Below are positions 1 to 11,035 of a stretch of 41,757 nucleotides of DNA, piece by piece. How positions within the stretch are numbered: position 1 is the first letter of the stretch; each line of letters opens with the position of its first letter. The translations under genes and the position numbers were made by a program. The notes under the pieces were generated by a model. That model did no database searches and was not told the DNA's origin. It was given only the letters and a program-made list of their open reading frames with translations. The stretch is from an uncultured Oscillibacter sp. (GTDB lineage Bacteria; Bacillota; Clostridia; Oscillospirales; Oscillospiraceae), in assembly GCA_910586735.1 (NCBI GenBank), contig CAJUJW010000019.1, positions 1 to 41,757 of the forward strand, in the 5' to 3' direction.

Positions 1-581
1 TCCATCTCGCTGGCCTTCACCCCCAGGCGCTTCCAGCTCTCCCACTTCTGCTGGAGCTCGTAGTACACCGGGGAGGCGGCGGGGTCGTGCTGGCCGTAAA
101 AGCTGTCCTTGCACTGGACGATGCCCGTGTGCAGGGGATAGCCCAGGGCCTTGGCGGCCCGGACCAGGCAGTCCGCCACGCCGAAGTCCGCCACGGCGGG
201 GAACTCGATGGGGGCGTACTCCCGGCTGGTGTGCTCAAACCGGACGGCCCCCGTGGCCACCACGATGTCCCCGGACTGGACGTTCACGTCGATGCCCCCG
301 CAGGTCCCCGTGCGGATGAAGGTGTCCGCCCCGCACTTGTGGAGCTCCTCCATGGCGATGGAGGCGGAGGGCCCGCCGATGCCCGTGGAGCAGGCCGTCA
401 CCTTCTGCCCCAGGAGGGTGCCGGTCCAGACGTTGAACTCCCGGTTATAGGCCACCTGTTTCGCGTCGTCGAAATAGGCGGCAATGGCGGGCACCCGGCC
501 GGGGTCCCCGGGCAGGATGCAGTAGCGGCCGATGTCCTCGGCGGTACAGGCAATATGGAACTGCTTTTCCAGTTTTTGCAT
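1..581 (-). CDS. udp: Uridine phosphorylase (3' end beyond window)
   Basis: Nucleoside phosphorylase that splits uridine with phosphate into uracil and ribose-1-phosphate in the cytoplasm (pyrimidine salvage). The visible 193 residues carry the family's phosphate-binding start (CILPGDPGRV, residues about 22-31), the STGIGGPSA segment and the TGTCGG core. The family is usually about 250-260 residues, so roughly the last quarter lies off the left edge. The start at 581 follows an AGAGGTG ribosome site. The gene has its own promoter just upstream, so it is transcribed separately from mutS2. A related purine or mixed-specificity phosphorylase is possible, but the GGPSA and TGTCGG details favour the uridine branch. 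Confidence 0.85.
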   Translation of the reverse strand, partial: MQKLEKQFHIACTAEDIGRYCILPGDPGRVPAIAAYFDDAKQVAYNREFNVWTGTLLGQKVTACSTGIGGPSASIAMEELHKCGADTFIRTGTCGGIDVNVQSGDIVVATGAVRFEHTSREYAPIEFPAVADFGVADCLVRAAKALGYPLHTGIVQCKDSFYGQHDPAASPVYYELQQKWESWKRLGVKASEM

Positions 582-615
582 AATCGTCACCTCTGTGTCG
601 TGATTTTGTAAAAAC

Positions 616-644
616 AGTATAGCAAATCCCAGGTGGTTTTGCAA
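616..644 (-). promoter_or_regulatory. Promoter of the uridine phosphorylase gene
   Basis: On the minus strand a TTGCAA -35 box (639-644) is followed by a 17-base spacer and TATACT (616-621), with a TG one base before the -10 (extended -10). It lies 35 bases before the start codon at 581. Seen in sequence; activity is inferred. Confidence 0.6.
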
Positions 645-669
645 CAATTTGACGGAAAAATTTCCGCCC

Positions 670-1029
670 TCACTCCACCGTCACCCGGAAGCGGCAGCGG
701 CTTCCCCCGGTGAGAACGGTCTCCAGGGTCTCCACGGTGATCTGCTTTTCCGGCAGGAGGTTTTCCAGGATGTACAGGATGCTCTGCCGGGAGCACTCGC
801 AGTGCTCCGGCTTGCGGGTTTCGCCGTACTGGAGGCGGGGGCAGACGCAGGAGGGGTAGCCCACCTCGTAGACATGGCCCGGCTCCAGAATCTCGGCGAA
901 GAAGGTGGCGGTGTCTCCATATTTCATGTACTGGAGGTCCAGGTTCCCGCCGCACTCCCGGAACTGGCGGGCGTGCAGGGGCAGGACCGTATCCTTTACG
1001 CACTCGATTGCCTGTTTTCTGTAGTCCAT
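670..1029 (-). CDS. Small cysteine-rich protein, unknown function (DUF6144-like tail)
   Basis: A 119-residue soluble protein with a good AAAGGAG ribosome site before ATG 1029. It has cysteines at 10, 26, 61, 63, 77, 79 and 112. The CVCP and CECS pairs followed by a C-terminal GGSRCRFRV stretch resemble the C-terminal half of the DUF6144 / thiazoline-carboxylate-hydrolase-like group, where paired cysteines precede a G-x-x-x-C-x-F motif. No catalytic role can be assigned. It lies between mutS2 (51 bases upstream in transcription) and the udp promoter, so it may be the last gene of the mutS2 transcript. The family link is from memory of the motif pattern and is uncertain. Confidence 0.65.
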   Translation of the reverse strand: MDYRKQAIECVKDTVLPLHARQFRECGGNLDLQYMKYGDTATFFAEILEPGHVYEVGYPSCVCPRLQYGETRKPEHCECSRQSILYILENLLPEKQITVETLETVLTGGSRCRFRVTVE

Positions 1030-1079
1030 GACGGCATCTCCTTTTTAATTTTTCAGCGTGCCGCGCCCGGCGCGGTTCC

Positions 1080-3467
1080 TCACTTCAGCGTCACCACCGT
1101 CACCCCGGTCTCCCCCTCGCCGTAGACCCCCAGGCGGAAGGACTTCACCGCCTTGTTCCGGCGGAGGATGTCGTGGACGGCCTTGCGCAGGGCCCCGGTG
1201 CCCTTGCCGTGGATGATGGTGACGGTTTCCAGCTTGCCCATGACGGCGGCGGAGAGAAAGCCCTCCACCACGCCCTCGGCCTCCAGGGTCTCCAGACCCC
1301 GGATGTCCAGCTCCCGGCTGGCGGCGGACCGGAGGGTCCGGTTTCCAGACGAGGAGACGGGGACCTTGGGCTTCCGGGCGGCCCGCTCGTCGTCCTCAAT
1401 GAGGCGGACCTCCTCCGCCCTGGCCTTCATTTTCAGCACGCCCGCCTTCAATTGCAGGGTGCCGTCCTTGCCCACGGAAATGACCTCTGCGGGCTGGCGC
1501 ACGCCGGGGAACTCCACCAGGTCCCCCTTGACGATGGGGCGGCTGGGCTTGGGGATGGGCTCGGGGCGGTCCTTCTCCGTGCGGAGGCGGTCCTCCGCCT
1601 GACGGAGGCCCGCCCGGATGGCGGCCTGGGCGTCGTTGATGTTCTGGGCGGCGTCCCCCTGGGCCTGGAGGCGGCGGAGTTCCGCCAGGTCGTTAAAGGT
1701 CTGGTCGGCGGCGGCCTTGGCGTCCCGGAGGATGCGCTTGGCCTCCGCCTCGCCCCGGCTGCGGGCGTTCTCCTTGGCCCGCTCCATCTGTTCCCGGAAC
1801 TCTCTCGCCTTCCGGGCGTCCTCCTCCCGCTGGCGGAAGAGCCGGTCGGACTCCAGGTCCCGCTTTTCCAGGGCCTGCCGCCGGGCCTCCAACTGGGTCA
1901 GCACGTCCTCAAAGCGGACGCTGTCCCCGCTCATCTGGGTCTGGGCTGCGGCGATGACCTCCTCGGGGAGCCCCAGCCGCCGGGAGATGGCGAAGGCGTT
2001 GGACTTGCCGGGGATGCCGATGAGGAGCCGGTAGGTGGGGCTCAGGGTCTCCACGTTGAACTCGCAGGAGGCGTTCTCCACCCCGGCGGTGGTCATAGCG
2101 AAGGTTTTCAGCTCGGCGTAGTGGGTGGTGGCGGCGATGTTGGCCCCCTTGGCCCGGACGTGCTGAATGACGGCGATGGCCAGGGCGGCGCCCTCCACGG
2201 GGTCCGTCCCCGCGCCCAGCTCGTCGAAGAGGATGAGGCTCTTCCCGTCCGCCTCTTTCAGGATGCCCACGATGTTGGTCATGTGGGCGGAGAAGGTGGA
2301 CAGGCTCTGCTCGATGCTCTGCTCGTCCCCGATGTCCGCCAGCACCCGGTCGAAGACCGCCACGGCGCTGCGGTCCGCCGCCGGGATGTGGAGGCCGCAC
2401 TGGGTCATGAGGGTCAAGAGGCCCAGGGTTTTCAGGGACACGGTCTTGCCGCCGGTGTTGGGCCCGGTGATGACCAGGGTGTCAAACTCGCCCCCCAGCT
2501 CCAGGTCGATGGGTACCGCCGTCTTGGGGTCCAGCAGGGGGTGTCGGGCCTTGCGGAGGAAGACGCGCCCGTCCCGCCGGACCTCCGGCCGCACGGCGTC
2601 CATCTTATAGCTCAGCTCGCCCCGGGCGAAAATCAGGTCCAGGTGGACCAGGGCGTCGTAATCCCACTGGATGTCCTCCCGGTGGGCCGCCGCCTCGGCG
2701 GAGAGCCCGGCCAGGATGCGCTCGATCTCCTTCTGCTCCTTGGCCTCCAGCTCCACGTACTCGTTGTTGGCCTGGACCACCCCCATGGGCTCCACGAACA
2801 CCGTAGCCCCGGAGGAGGAGATGTCGTGTACCAGGCCGGGGAGGTTCCCCTTCTGCTCGGCCTTGACGGGGACCACGAAGCGGCCGTCCCGCTGGGTGAT
2901 GATGGTCTCCTGGAGCACCTTGGCGTAGCTGGGGGAGGAGATGATTTTCTGGAGAATCTGGCGGCTCTTGGCCTGGGCCAGGCGCATGTGCCGCCGGATG
3001 TCCGCCAGCTCGGGAGAGGCCGCGTCGGCGATGGTGTCCTCGTCGGGGATGCAGCGCTTGATCTTGTCCTCCAGGAAGTGGTTCCCGTGGAGGGAGAGGA
3101 AGAGGTGGTCGATGGCGGTCTTCTCCTCCGCCTCCTCGTTGAAATATTCCTTGGCCCGCCGGGCGGCGGTGAGGAGGTCCGCGATGCGCAGCAGTTCCCT
3201 GGGGTTCAGACTGCCCCCCCGGTCCGCCCGGTCCAGGGCCTCGGCCACGGGCTTGACGCCGGAGAAGGAGGGCGCGCCCCGGCGGCCAATCATCTGCCGG
3301 GCGGCGTCGGTCTGGTCCAGGAGGCGCAGGACCTCCTCCGGTTCCGTCTCCGGGGAGACCCGGAGGGCCCGCTCCTTGGCCTCGGCGCTGACGGCGGCGT
3401 CGGATAAAAGCTGGAGCACCCGGGGAAGCTCCAGGGTGCGCAGGGATTTTTCAAACAGTTCGCTCAT
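1080..3467 (-). CDS. mutS2: Endonuclease MutS2
   Basis: MutS-like ATPase of 795 residues, the usual MutS2 length. MutS2 lacks the mismatch-recognition domain and acts on branched DNA or collided ribosomes rather than in mismatch repair. Residues 1-300 form the core/clamp region. Walker A is GPNTGGKT at 335-342 and Walker B is in FDELGAGTDP. A long charged coiled coil follows (about 515-630), then a KOW-like segment, and the C-terminal Smr nuclease domain (about 720-793) has LDIRG and HGKGTGALR. The start at 3467 follows AGGAGGT. It is in the minus-strand run recO-mutS2, 55 bases after recO. All key motifs are intact. Confidence 0.95.
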   Translation of the reverse strand: MSELFEKSLRTLELPRVLQLLSDAAVSAEAKERALRVSPETEPEEVLRLLDQTDAARQMIGRRGAPSFSGVKPVAEALDRADRGGSLNPRELLRIADLLTAARRAKEYFNEEAEEKTAIDHLFLSLHGNHFLEDKIKRCIPDEDTIADAASPELADIRRHMRLAQAKSRQILQKIISSPSYAKVLQETIITQRDGRFVVPVKAEQKGNLPGLVHDISSSGATVFVEPMGVVQANNEYVELEAKEQKEIERILAGLSAEAAAHREDIQWDYDALVHLDLIFARGELSYKMDAVRPEVRRDGRVFLRKARHPLLDPKTAVPIDLELGGEFDTLVITGPNTGGKTVSLKTLGLLTLMTQCGLHIPAADRSAVAVFDRVLADIGDEQSIEQSLSTFSAHMTNIVGILKEADGKSLILFDELGAGTDPVEGAALAIAVIQHVRAKGANIAATTHYAELKTFAMTTAGVENASCEFNVETLSPTYRLLIGIPGKSNAFAISRRLGLPEEVIAAAQTQMSGDSVRFEDVLTQLEARRQALEKRDLESDRLFRQREEDARKAREFREQMERAKENARSRGEAEAKRILRDAKAAADQTFNDLAELRRLQAQGDAAQNINDAQAAIRAGLRQAEDRLRTEKDRPEPIPKPSRPIVKGDLVEFPGVRQPAEVISVGKDGTLQLKAGVLKMKARAEEVRLIEDDERAARKPKVPVSSSGNRTLRSAASRELDIRGLETLEAEGVVEGFLSAAVMGKLETVTIIHGKGTGALRKAVHDILRRNKAVKSFRLGVYGEGETGVTVVTLK

Positions 3468-3522
3468 GTGGGATACCTCCTGTCAGGGGCGTCCTCGCCG
3501 GAAGGGACGGGGACGCGCGGGG

Positions 3523-4269
3523 TTACGCGAGGCTCTTGTAAAAGTCCAGGGTGGAAAAGCCCCGCTCCAGCTGGGCGAAGAGGAACGCCTCGGAGGCCGC
3601 CGTCAGGCGGCGCAGGGGCGCCTCCCCCAGGCGGAAGGCATACAGCCGCTTGGGGTCCCCGTAGACGATGTGCCGCAGGGCCGCCAGGGAGTCCGGGCAC
3701 AGGGGCCGCCCCCCGCCTTCGCCGCAGTTCCGGCAGCGGAGAACGCCCTGGACTGCGTCCAGCACCGGCTCCTCCGGGTTCTCCCTCCCGCAGACGGCGC
3801 AGGCGTCCGCCAGGGGCTCGTACCCCGCCAGGCAGAGGAGCTTCAGCTCGAATGCGGGCTTCACCAGGGCGGGGGCCTTGCCCAGGGCGGAGAGGGCGTA
3901 AAGCCCGTTGAGAAGGTGCCGCAGCAGTTCCGGCGCGGGCACGTCCTCCGGGCAGACGGCCTCCGTCAGCTCGGCCATATAGCACCCCAGGGCCAGGACC
4001 GGCAGGTCCCCCCGGAGGCCGCCGAAGAGCTCCAGGGTGGAGGCGTCGCTGGCGTAGTGCCAGTCCTTCCGCTGGTAGAGAGTCCACTCGGAGTAGGCCA
4101 GGGGCTGGGCGGCGGCGGCGAATTTGCAGTTTTTCCGCCGGGCCCCCCGGGCGATGACGGCGATCTTGCCTTGTTCCCAGGTGAGGAGGGTCAGAATTTT
4201 GTCGGTCTCCTTGGTCTCCGTCTCCCGGAGAACGAGCCCGCGGTCCACAATATAGGGCGTTCCCGCCAA
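3523..4269 (-). CDS. recO: DNA repair protein RecO
   Basis: RecO loads RecA onto SSB-coated single strands with RecR. The protein is 248 residues, a typical length: an N-terminal OB fold (about 1-80, beginning TPYIVDRGLVL), a helical domain, and a four-cysteine zinc site (CAVCGR followed about 18 residues later by CRNCG). The chosen start is a TTG at 4269. It is preceded by a strong GGGAGGGAG ribosome site, and no ATG is near, so a non-ATG start is the best reading. The order era-yqzL-recO is the classic Firmicutes one and supports the call. Confidence 0.93.
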   Translation of the reverse strand: MAGTPYIVDRGLVLRETETKETDKILTLLTWEQGKIAVIARGARRKNCKFAAAAQPLAYSEWTLYQRKDWHYASDASTLELFGGLRGDLPVLALGCYMAELTEAVCPEDVPAPELLRHLLNGLYALSALGKAPALVKPAFELKLLCLAGYEPLADACAVCGRENPEEPVLDAVQGVLRCRNCGEGGGRPLCPDSLAALRHIVYGDPKRLYAFRLGEAPLRRLTAASEAFLFAQLERGFSTLDFYKSLA

Positions 4270-4312
4270 GGCGGCTCCCTCCCTTATGTACGGAGAGCGG
4301 CCGGCTCTCCGT

Positions 4313-4426
4313 CTATGAAAAATGATTGTTCCTCTCGTCCTCCGCCGACCGGTAGAGCATGTAGGCCAGAGGCTCGCCGGTGAGGCAGAAGAGTTCCCAG
4401 AGGGGCGCGGGTTCCATGTGGTCCAT
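4313..4426 (-). CDS. yqzL: YqzL-family small protein
   Basis: A 37-residue protein. ATG 4426 has an AGGAGGT ribosome site at 4434-4440, which decides this start over longer in-frame options. The central PLWELFCLTGEPLAYMLYR stretch fits the YqzL pattern (W-x-L-F-x-x-T-G-x-x-x-x-Y-x-L). The gene sits between era and recO, as yqzL does in Bacillus. Function is unknown in the family. It is often missed because of its size; pattern plus position make it convincing. Confidence 0.8.
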   Translation of the reverse strand: MDHMEPAPLWELFCLTGEPLAYMLYRSAEDERNNHFS

Positions 4427-4510
4427 AGGGCAGACCTCCTTTTGGGAATAGTCTGCGAGGGCCGTCGAAATCGATACGTGGAAACTTCCGGTCAAGCTGG
4501 AAGCAAAAAT

Positions 4511-5410
4511 TTAATCGTCGCGATAGCCCAGACTGCGGACATAATTCACGTTGTCCCGCCAGTTCTCCTTGACCTTCACCCAGGTCTCCAGATAAATCTG
4601 GGTGCCCATGAACTTCTCCATGTCCCGCCGGGCCAGAGAGCTGATTTTTTTCAGCATGGCCCCCTGTTTCCCGATGATGATACCCTTGTGGCTGGCCTTT
4701 TCACAGTAGATGGTGGCCCCCACGTCCACCACGCCGGAGTCCCGCTCGGAGAATTTCGTAATCTCCACGGCGGTGCCGTGGGGAATCTCCTTGTCCAGGC
4801 AAAGCAGCAGCTTTTCCCGGAGGAGCTCCCCCATCACCTGCCGTTCCGGCTGGTCGGAGGTCTGCCCGTCGGGGAAGAGCTGGGGGCCCTCCTGGGCGTA
4901 TTTCTGGAGCTCGGCCATCAGTTCCTCCAGGCCGTCGCCGGTGCGGGCGGAGATGGGGATGATGGCGTCGAAGCCGTCCCAGGCCTCGTTGTAGGCGGCA
5001 ATCACCGGCAGCAGCTCCGCGGGCTCCACGGTGTCGATTTTGTTGACGGCCAGGACGCAGCGCAGTTTCTCCTCCCGCACCCGGTCGATGAGGGCCTTCT
5101 CCGGCCCGCCCACATGGGGGATGGGCTCCACCAGCAGCAGGGCGCAGTCCACGTCGGAGAGGCTGGCGGTGACGACCTTCACCATGTAGTCCCCCAGGGC
5201 GGACTTGGGCCGGTGCAGGCCGGGGGTGTCCAGGAGGACGAACTGGGTGTCGCCCCGGTTCACCACACCGTAAATGCGGTTCCGGGTAGTTTGGGCCTTG
5301 TTGGAGACGATGGCGATTTTTTCCCCCACCAGGGCGTTGGTGAGGCTGGACTTGCCCACGTTGGGCCGGCCGCAGACGGTGATCATGGCAGTTTTTTTGA
5401 TGTCAGACAT
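4511..5410 (-). CDS. era: GTPase Era
   Basis: Essential Ras-like GTPase that binds the 3' end of 16S rRNA and helps assemble the 30S subunit. The protein is 299 residues. G1 is GRPNVGKSS (residues 14-22), G3 is DTPG followed by LH, G4 is NKID. A C-terminal KH RNA-binding domain has the GKQGAMLKKI loop. The start at 5410 follows a GAGGATCACCT site. It lies 63 bases after uvrA and 84 bases before yqzL in the same direction; whether it shares the uvrA transcript is not shown. Confidence 0.96.
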   Translation of the reverse strand: MSDIKKTAMITVCGRPNVGKSSLTNALVGEKIAIVSNKAQTTRNRIYGVVNRGDTQFVLLDTPGLHRPKSALGDYMVKVVTASLSDVDCALLLVEPIPHVGGPEKALIDRVREEKLRCVLAVNKIDTVEPAELLPVIAAYNEAWDGFDAIIPISARTGDGLEELMAELQKYAQEGPQLFPDGQTSDQPERQVMGELLREKLLLCLDKEIPHGTAVEITKFSERDSGVVDVGATIYCEKASHKGIIIGKQGAMLKKISSLARRDMEKFMGTQIYLETWVKVKENWRDNVNYVRSLGYRDD

Positions 5411-5473
5411 AGGTGATCCTCAACTTTCTCTGTCAAGCAATTTTTGTATGGTTCCCCGGTGTTCCGTTTTTCT

Positions 5474-8302
<2,829 letters not shown>

Positions 8303-8342
8303 GGCGTCGGTTCTCCTTTGCTTGCGTGTCGTCACGCTTTAC

Positions 8343-8371
8343 AGACTAATGGATGGGATTTTTTATGTCAA
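8343..8371 (-). promoter_or_regulatory. Promoter of uvrA
   Basis: On the minus strand TTGACA (8366-8371), a 17-base spacer and TAGTCT (8343-8348) lie 41 bases before the uvrA start. I saw no GAAC-N4-GTTC SOS box here, unlike at uvrB. A short GGGGCC-TTC-GGCCCC hairpin at 8384-8398 lies between the XRE gene and this promoter; it has no U-tract, so it is a weak terminator at best. Confidence 0.6.
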
Positions 8372-8410
8372 GGGGTTTTTTCAGGGGCCTTCGGCCCCCC
8401 AGACTTCCGC

Positions 8411-8629
8411 CTATCTCTCCTCGGACCGCCCCAACAGATAATCGGTGCTCACCCCAAAATAATCCGCCAGGGCGCATAACGTCAAGGTGGGAATGTTGAT
8501 TTTCCCGGATTCAATTTTCTGATAGTGCCTTGATGTAACTCCAAGTAATTCTCCCATTTCCCGCTGATATATCCGCCGTTCTTTCCGAAGCGCCTTCAAC
8601 CTTGCGCCGAGAATCTCCAAAGGTTTCAT
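8411..8629 (-). CDS. XRE-family HTH transcriptional regulator
   Basis: A 72-residue protein that is essentially one Cro/C1-type helix-turn-helix domain: LKALRKER, then YQREMGELLGVTSRHYQKIESG (recognition helix region), then LCALADYFGVSTDYLLGR. This ending is the standard close of stand-alone XRE repressors. ATG 8629 has AAGGAG six bases upstream. That ribosome site overlaps the -35 box of the promoter reading the opposite way, so binding or transcription on one side could hinder the other. The target is unknown; the divergent small gene is the obvious candidate. Confidence 0.85.
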   Translation of the reverse strand: MKPLEILGARLKALRKERRIYQREMGELLGVTSRHYQKIESGKINIPTLTLCALADYFGVSTDYLLGRSEER

Positions 8630-8638
8630 AAAAACTCC

Positions 8639-8667
8639 TTGACAAACGAATTTAAAAGACGTACAAT
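8639..8667 (+). promoter_or_regulatory. Consensus-like promoter, divergent from the XRE gene
   Basis: TTGACA (8639-8644), exactly 17 bases, then TACAAT (8662-8667): nearly perfect sigma-A spacing and boxes. The predicted start near 8674 gives a very short leader before the small plus-strand gene. On the other strand TATAAT reads at 8671-8676, so the two directions may have overlapping promoters. Confidence 0.65.
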
Positions 8668-8697
8668 GGCATTATAATAATTCGTATGGTGATGATC

Positions 8698-8946
8698 ATG
8701 GACCCCACAATCCGAAGACTTTTCGAGACCTACGGCGAATCCGTTCTGAATGACCTGGGCAATTTCCCCCACGAGGAGCTGGTCGTTCTCCTGAACGCCC
8801 TCCCCATTGAGGAATGCCGCCGGATTCAGCTCTATGACCAAATCAGCCTCTACCATTATCAGTGGTCCGCCGACGCCTTTACCGTCGGGCTCCACCTGGG
8901 GCTTACCCTGTCAAACAACAATATCCGCCGTCCCCGCACGGAGTAG
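8698..8946 (+). CDS. Small hypothetical protein, possibly DUF6809-like
   Basis: An 82-residue acidic protein behind a strong promoter. ATG 8698 is chosen because GGTGAT (8688-8693) could pair with the 16S tail; an in-frame ATG at 8686 has no ribosome site. The segment SADAFTVGLHLGLTL resembles the C-terminal helix of small clostridial DUF6809-type proteins. The last 12 codons overlap the 3' end of ybaK on the other strand by 36 bases, so the tail may be foreign sequence read through. No function can be given. Coding status rests on the promoter, the plausible composition and the family-like helix. Confidence 0.5.
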   Translation: MDPTIRRLFETYGESVLNDLGNFPHEELVVLLNALPIEECRRIQLYDQISLYHYQWSADAFTVGLHLGLTLSNNNIRRPRTE

Positions 8947-9408
8947 TCCCAACAGAGCCTGGGGCTCTATTTCTACTTGTGCCCCAATTTTCCCGGCGGA
9001 AATATAGATGGTCTCAAACTCCAAAGCCGTCTGGTGGAACACCGTGGGGTACTGCTTTTTCATCCCCACGGGGCTGCACCCGCCCCGGATATACCCCGTC
9101 ACGGCGGTGATGTCCTTCACCGGCAGCAATTCGATGGACTTCTCCCCCGCCGCCCTGGCGGCCTTTTTCAGGTCCAGGCTGTCCGGCGTGGGAATGTCGA
9201 AGACATAGTACCCGCCGGAGGCCCCCTTGGCTACCAGGGTTTTAAAGGCCCGCCTGGGGTCCTGCCCCAGGGCCTGGGCCACGTGGACGCCGTACTCTCG
9301 GGTGCCCTCGGGGCCCTGGCCCTCCTCATAGAAATGAGGGGTGTAGGGGACCTTCTTCTGGTCCAGAATGCGCATGACGTTGGTTTTCTCGTCCTTTTTC
9401 TTTGCCAT
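8911..9408 (-). CDS. ybaK: Cys-tRNA(Pro) deacylase, YbaK/EbsC type
   Basis: Single-domain editing enzyme that hydrolyses Cys-tRNA(Pro), correcting a mistake of prolyl-tRNA synthetase. The protein is 165 residues, normal for the family. Visible family features are the KTLVAKG strand with the catalytic-region lysine, the ARAAGEKSIELLP helix, and GYIRGGCSPVGMKK near the substrate pocket. The start at 9408 follows GAGGTGAG. The EamA transporter gene ends four bases upstream, so the two are probably co-transcribed. The 3' end runs 36 bases into the convergent small gene. Confidence 0.92.
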   Translation of the reverse strand: MAKKKDEKTNVMRILDQKKVPYTPHFYEEGQGPEGTREYGVHVAQALGQDPRRAFKTLVAKGASGGYYVFDIPTPDSLDLKKAARAAGEKSIELLPVKDITAVTGYIRGGCSPVGMKKQYPTVFHQTALEFETIYISAGKIGAQVEIEPQALLGLLRAGTADIVV

Positions 9409-9412
9409 AGGC

Positions 9413-10285
9413 TCACCTCAAAATATAGACGCCCGCCAGGACGCAGAGTATCCCCAGGACCGTCAAGGGCCCCATGGGCTCGCCGAAAGCGATCACCCCC
9501 GTCAGGGAGGCCACCACCGGCTCCAGGCTGGCCAGGATGGAGGCCCGGCCCGGCTCCATCCGGGCGAGACCCCAGGTATATAAGATGTAGGGCGCGGCGG
9601 TGGAGAACACCGCCATGGCCAGGGCCGTCAGCCAGAGGCCGCCGCCCCCGGCGAAGGCCCCCGCCAGTTCCGCCGGGCGGAGGAAGAGCAGGGACGCCGG
9701 GCCCGCGAAAAGGAAGGTCCACACCGTCACCGTCAGGGGCGGGTAGTGGGCCAGGGCGTACCGGCCAAAGACGCTGTACAGCGCGTAGAAAAACCCGGCC
9801 CCCAGGCCCAGGAGCACGCCGGGGACGGTGACGGACAGCCCGCCGCTGAACAGCCCGCAGACGCACGCGCAGCCCAGCAGGGTCAAAAACAGGGCCAGGA
9901 GCTTTTTCCTTGTGACGGGCTCTCTCCACAAAACCGCCGAGAAAATCACCACAAAGGAGGGCGCGGTGTATAGCAGAACCGAGGCCACCGCCAGGGAACA
10001 CAGCTCCTGGCAGGAGAAATAGCACACGGTGAACAGCACCACGCTGACCACGCCGGTGCCGAAAAAGTATTTCAGGTGCCGCCGCTCCACCCGGAAGACG
10101 CCCCGGTCCCGCAGCGCGAAGAACAGAACCAGCAGGGCGCAGCCCCCCAGGTTCCGCACCACCACGATGGAAAAGGGCGAGAGGCCCGCCGCCATCAGCC
10201 GCCGGTTCCATAGTCCGATGATGCCCCACAGGGCCGCCGCCGCCAGAATGGCCAGGGCCGCCGGGGCTTTTTTCTGTGTCTCCAT
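9413..10285 (-). CDS. EamA/DMT-family transporter
   Basis: Drug/metabolite-transporter-superfamily membrane protein of 290 residues with about ten hydrophobic segments forming two EamA repeats (about 8-140 and 150-285). The second repeat has the usual SLEPVVASLTGVIAFGEP motif near the end. Such proteins export amino acids or other small metabolites; the substrate here cannot be read. ATG 10285 has GGAGG five bases upstream. An upstream in-frame TTG at 10300 overlaps the previous stop and lacks a ribosome site, so it was not used. It lies between an unknown membrane protein and ybaK, all same strand. Confidence 0.88.
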   Translation of the reverse strand: METQKKAPAALAILAAAALWGIIGLWNRRLMAAGLSPFSIVVVRNLGGCALLVLFFALRDRGVFRVERRHLKYFFGTGVVSVVLFTVCYFSCQELCSLAVASVLLYTAPSFVVIFSAVLWREPVTRKKLLALFLTLLGCACVCGLFSGGLSVTVPGVLLGLGAGFFYALYSVFGRYALAHYPPLTVTVWTFLFAGPASLLFLRPAELAGAFAGGGGLWLTALAMAVFSTAAPYILYTWGLARMEPGRASILASLEPVVASLTGVIAFGEPMGPLTVLGILCVLAGVYILR

Positions 10286-10296
10286 GAGGACCTCCG

Positions 10297-11031
10297 TCAA
10301 TAGATCTCCGTCATAGCGGCGATATACATCACGGCAATGACTCCCGCCAGCACGACCCAGATCACCCGCTCCAGGGCCAGCCAGCCCTCCGAGGGTTCCG
10401 GGTCCCTGGCGGCCCAGTGCCGCCAGCGGAACAGCCCCTTGTGGAAGACGACCTCCACCGCCAGCAGGGCCGTCAGGAACACGGCCATGGCGAATATGGC
10501 CGGGTCCCCCCGGGCGGAGGTCTCCGGCCCGAAGGCGAAGCGCACCGCGTCGCCGGCGCCGGTCTCAAAGCCGGACCAGGGGTCGCTGCCGCCGCCCCGG
10601 ACCGTGAAGCCGTAGAAGGGGAGCCACCCGCCGTTTTTGTCGTACCAGCCGAACTCGCTCTCCGGGTCATAGCCGCCCTCGAAGAGCGTTTCCCCATTTT
10701 TCGTCACCAGGACGCCGCCCACGGTCCCGCCGTGCTCTGTGTGAATCTGTTCCGTGGGGTAGACCACCTGGAAGACATCGTGAAGCCGGTCCCCGATGGT
10801 GAATTCCACGTCCCGCTCGAAGTTTGTGGGAAAGGAGACGGCAATGCTCACCGGGTCCCCGTGGGCCTTGCCGCTGTAGAGAGTCCGCCCGTCCTCCTCC
10901 GTGATTTTCAAAAGGCTCTCCTGGAACAGCACGCCGGACCGGACCCGGAAGACGGCCATGAGGACGCCGAAGAACACCAGCATCCCCGCCAGGACCGCCA
11001 GCATGAGTTTCTGAAACCTTGTCAGCTCCAT
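10297..11031 (-). CDS. Membrane protein of unknown function
   Basis: 244 residues from ATG 11031, which has GGAGG eight bases upstream. An N-terminal membrane helix (about 8-30) is followed by an extracytoplasmic domain of about 130 residues rich in charged and aromatic residues, then two C-terminal helices (IFAMAVFLTALLAVEVVF and WVVLAGVIAVMYIAAM) separated by a short loop. I do not recognise the family. It starts five bases after the YjbR-type gene ends and is followed 11 bases later by the EamA gene, so it is part of a tight minus-strand run. Confidence 0.75.
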   Translation of the reverse strand: MELTRFQKLMLAVLAGMLVFFGVLMAVFRVRSGVLFQESLLKITEEDGRTLYSGKAHGDPVSIAVSFPTNFERDVEFTIGDRLHDVFQVVYPTEQIHTEHGGTVGGVLVTKNGETLFEGGYDPESEFGWYDKNGGWLPFYGFTVRGGGSDPWSGFETGAGDAVRFAFGPETSARGDPAIFAMAVFLTALLAVEVVFHKGLFRWRHWAARDPEPSEGWLALERVIWVVLAGVIAVMYIAAMTEIY

Positions 11032-11035
11032 GTTT

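Noticed and set aside
1061..1075. CCGCGC/GCGCGG stem after mutS2 as a terminator
   Set aside because: Only six pairs, followed on the minus strand by A-rich sequence and the ribosome site of the next gene, so read-through is more likely.
8626..8895. Minus-strand frame of 89 codons opposite the small gene at 8698-8946
   Set aside because: It would run through the promoter region and into the XRE start, has no ribosome site, and the plus strand has a strong promoter and a better-looking protein.
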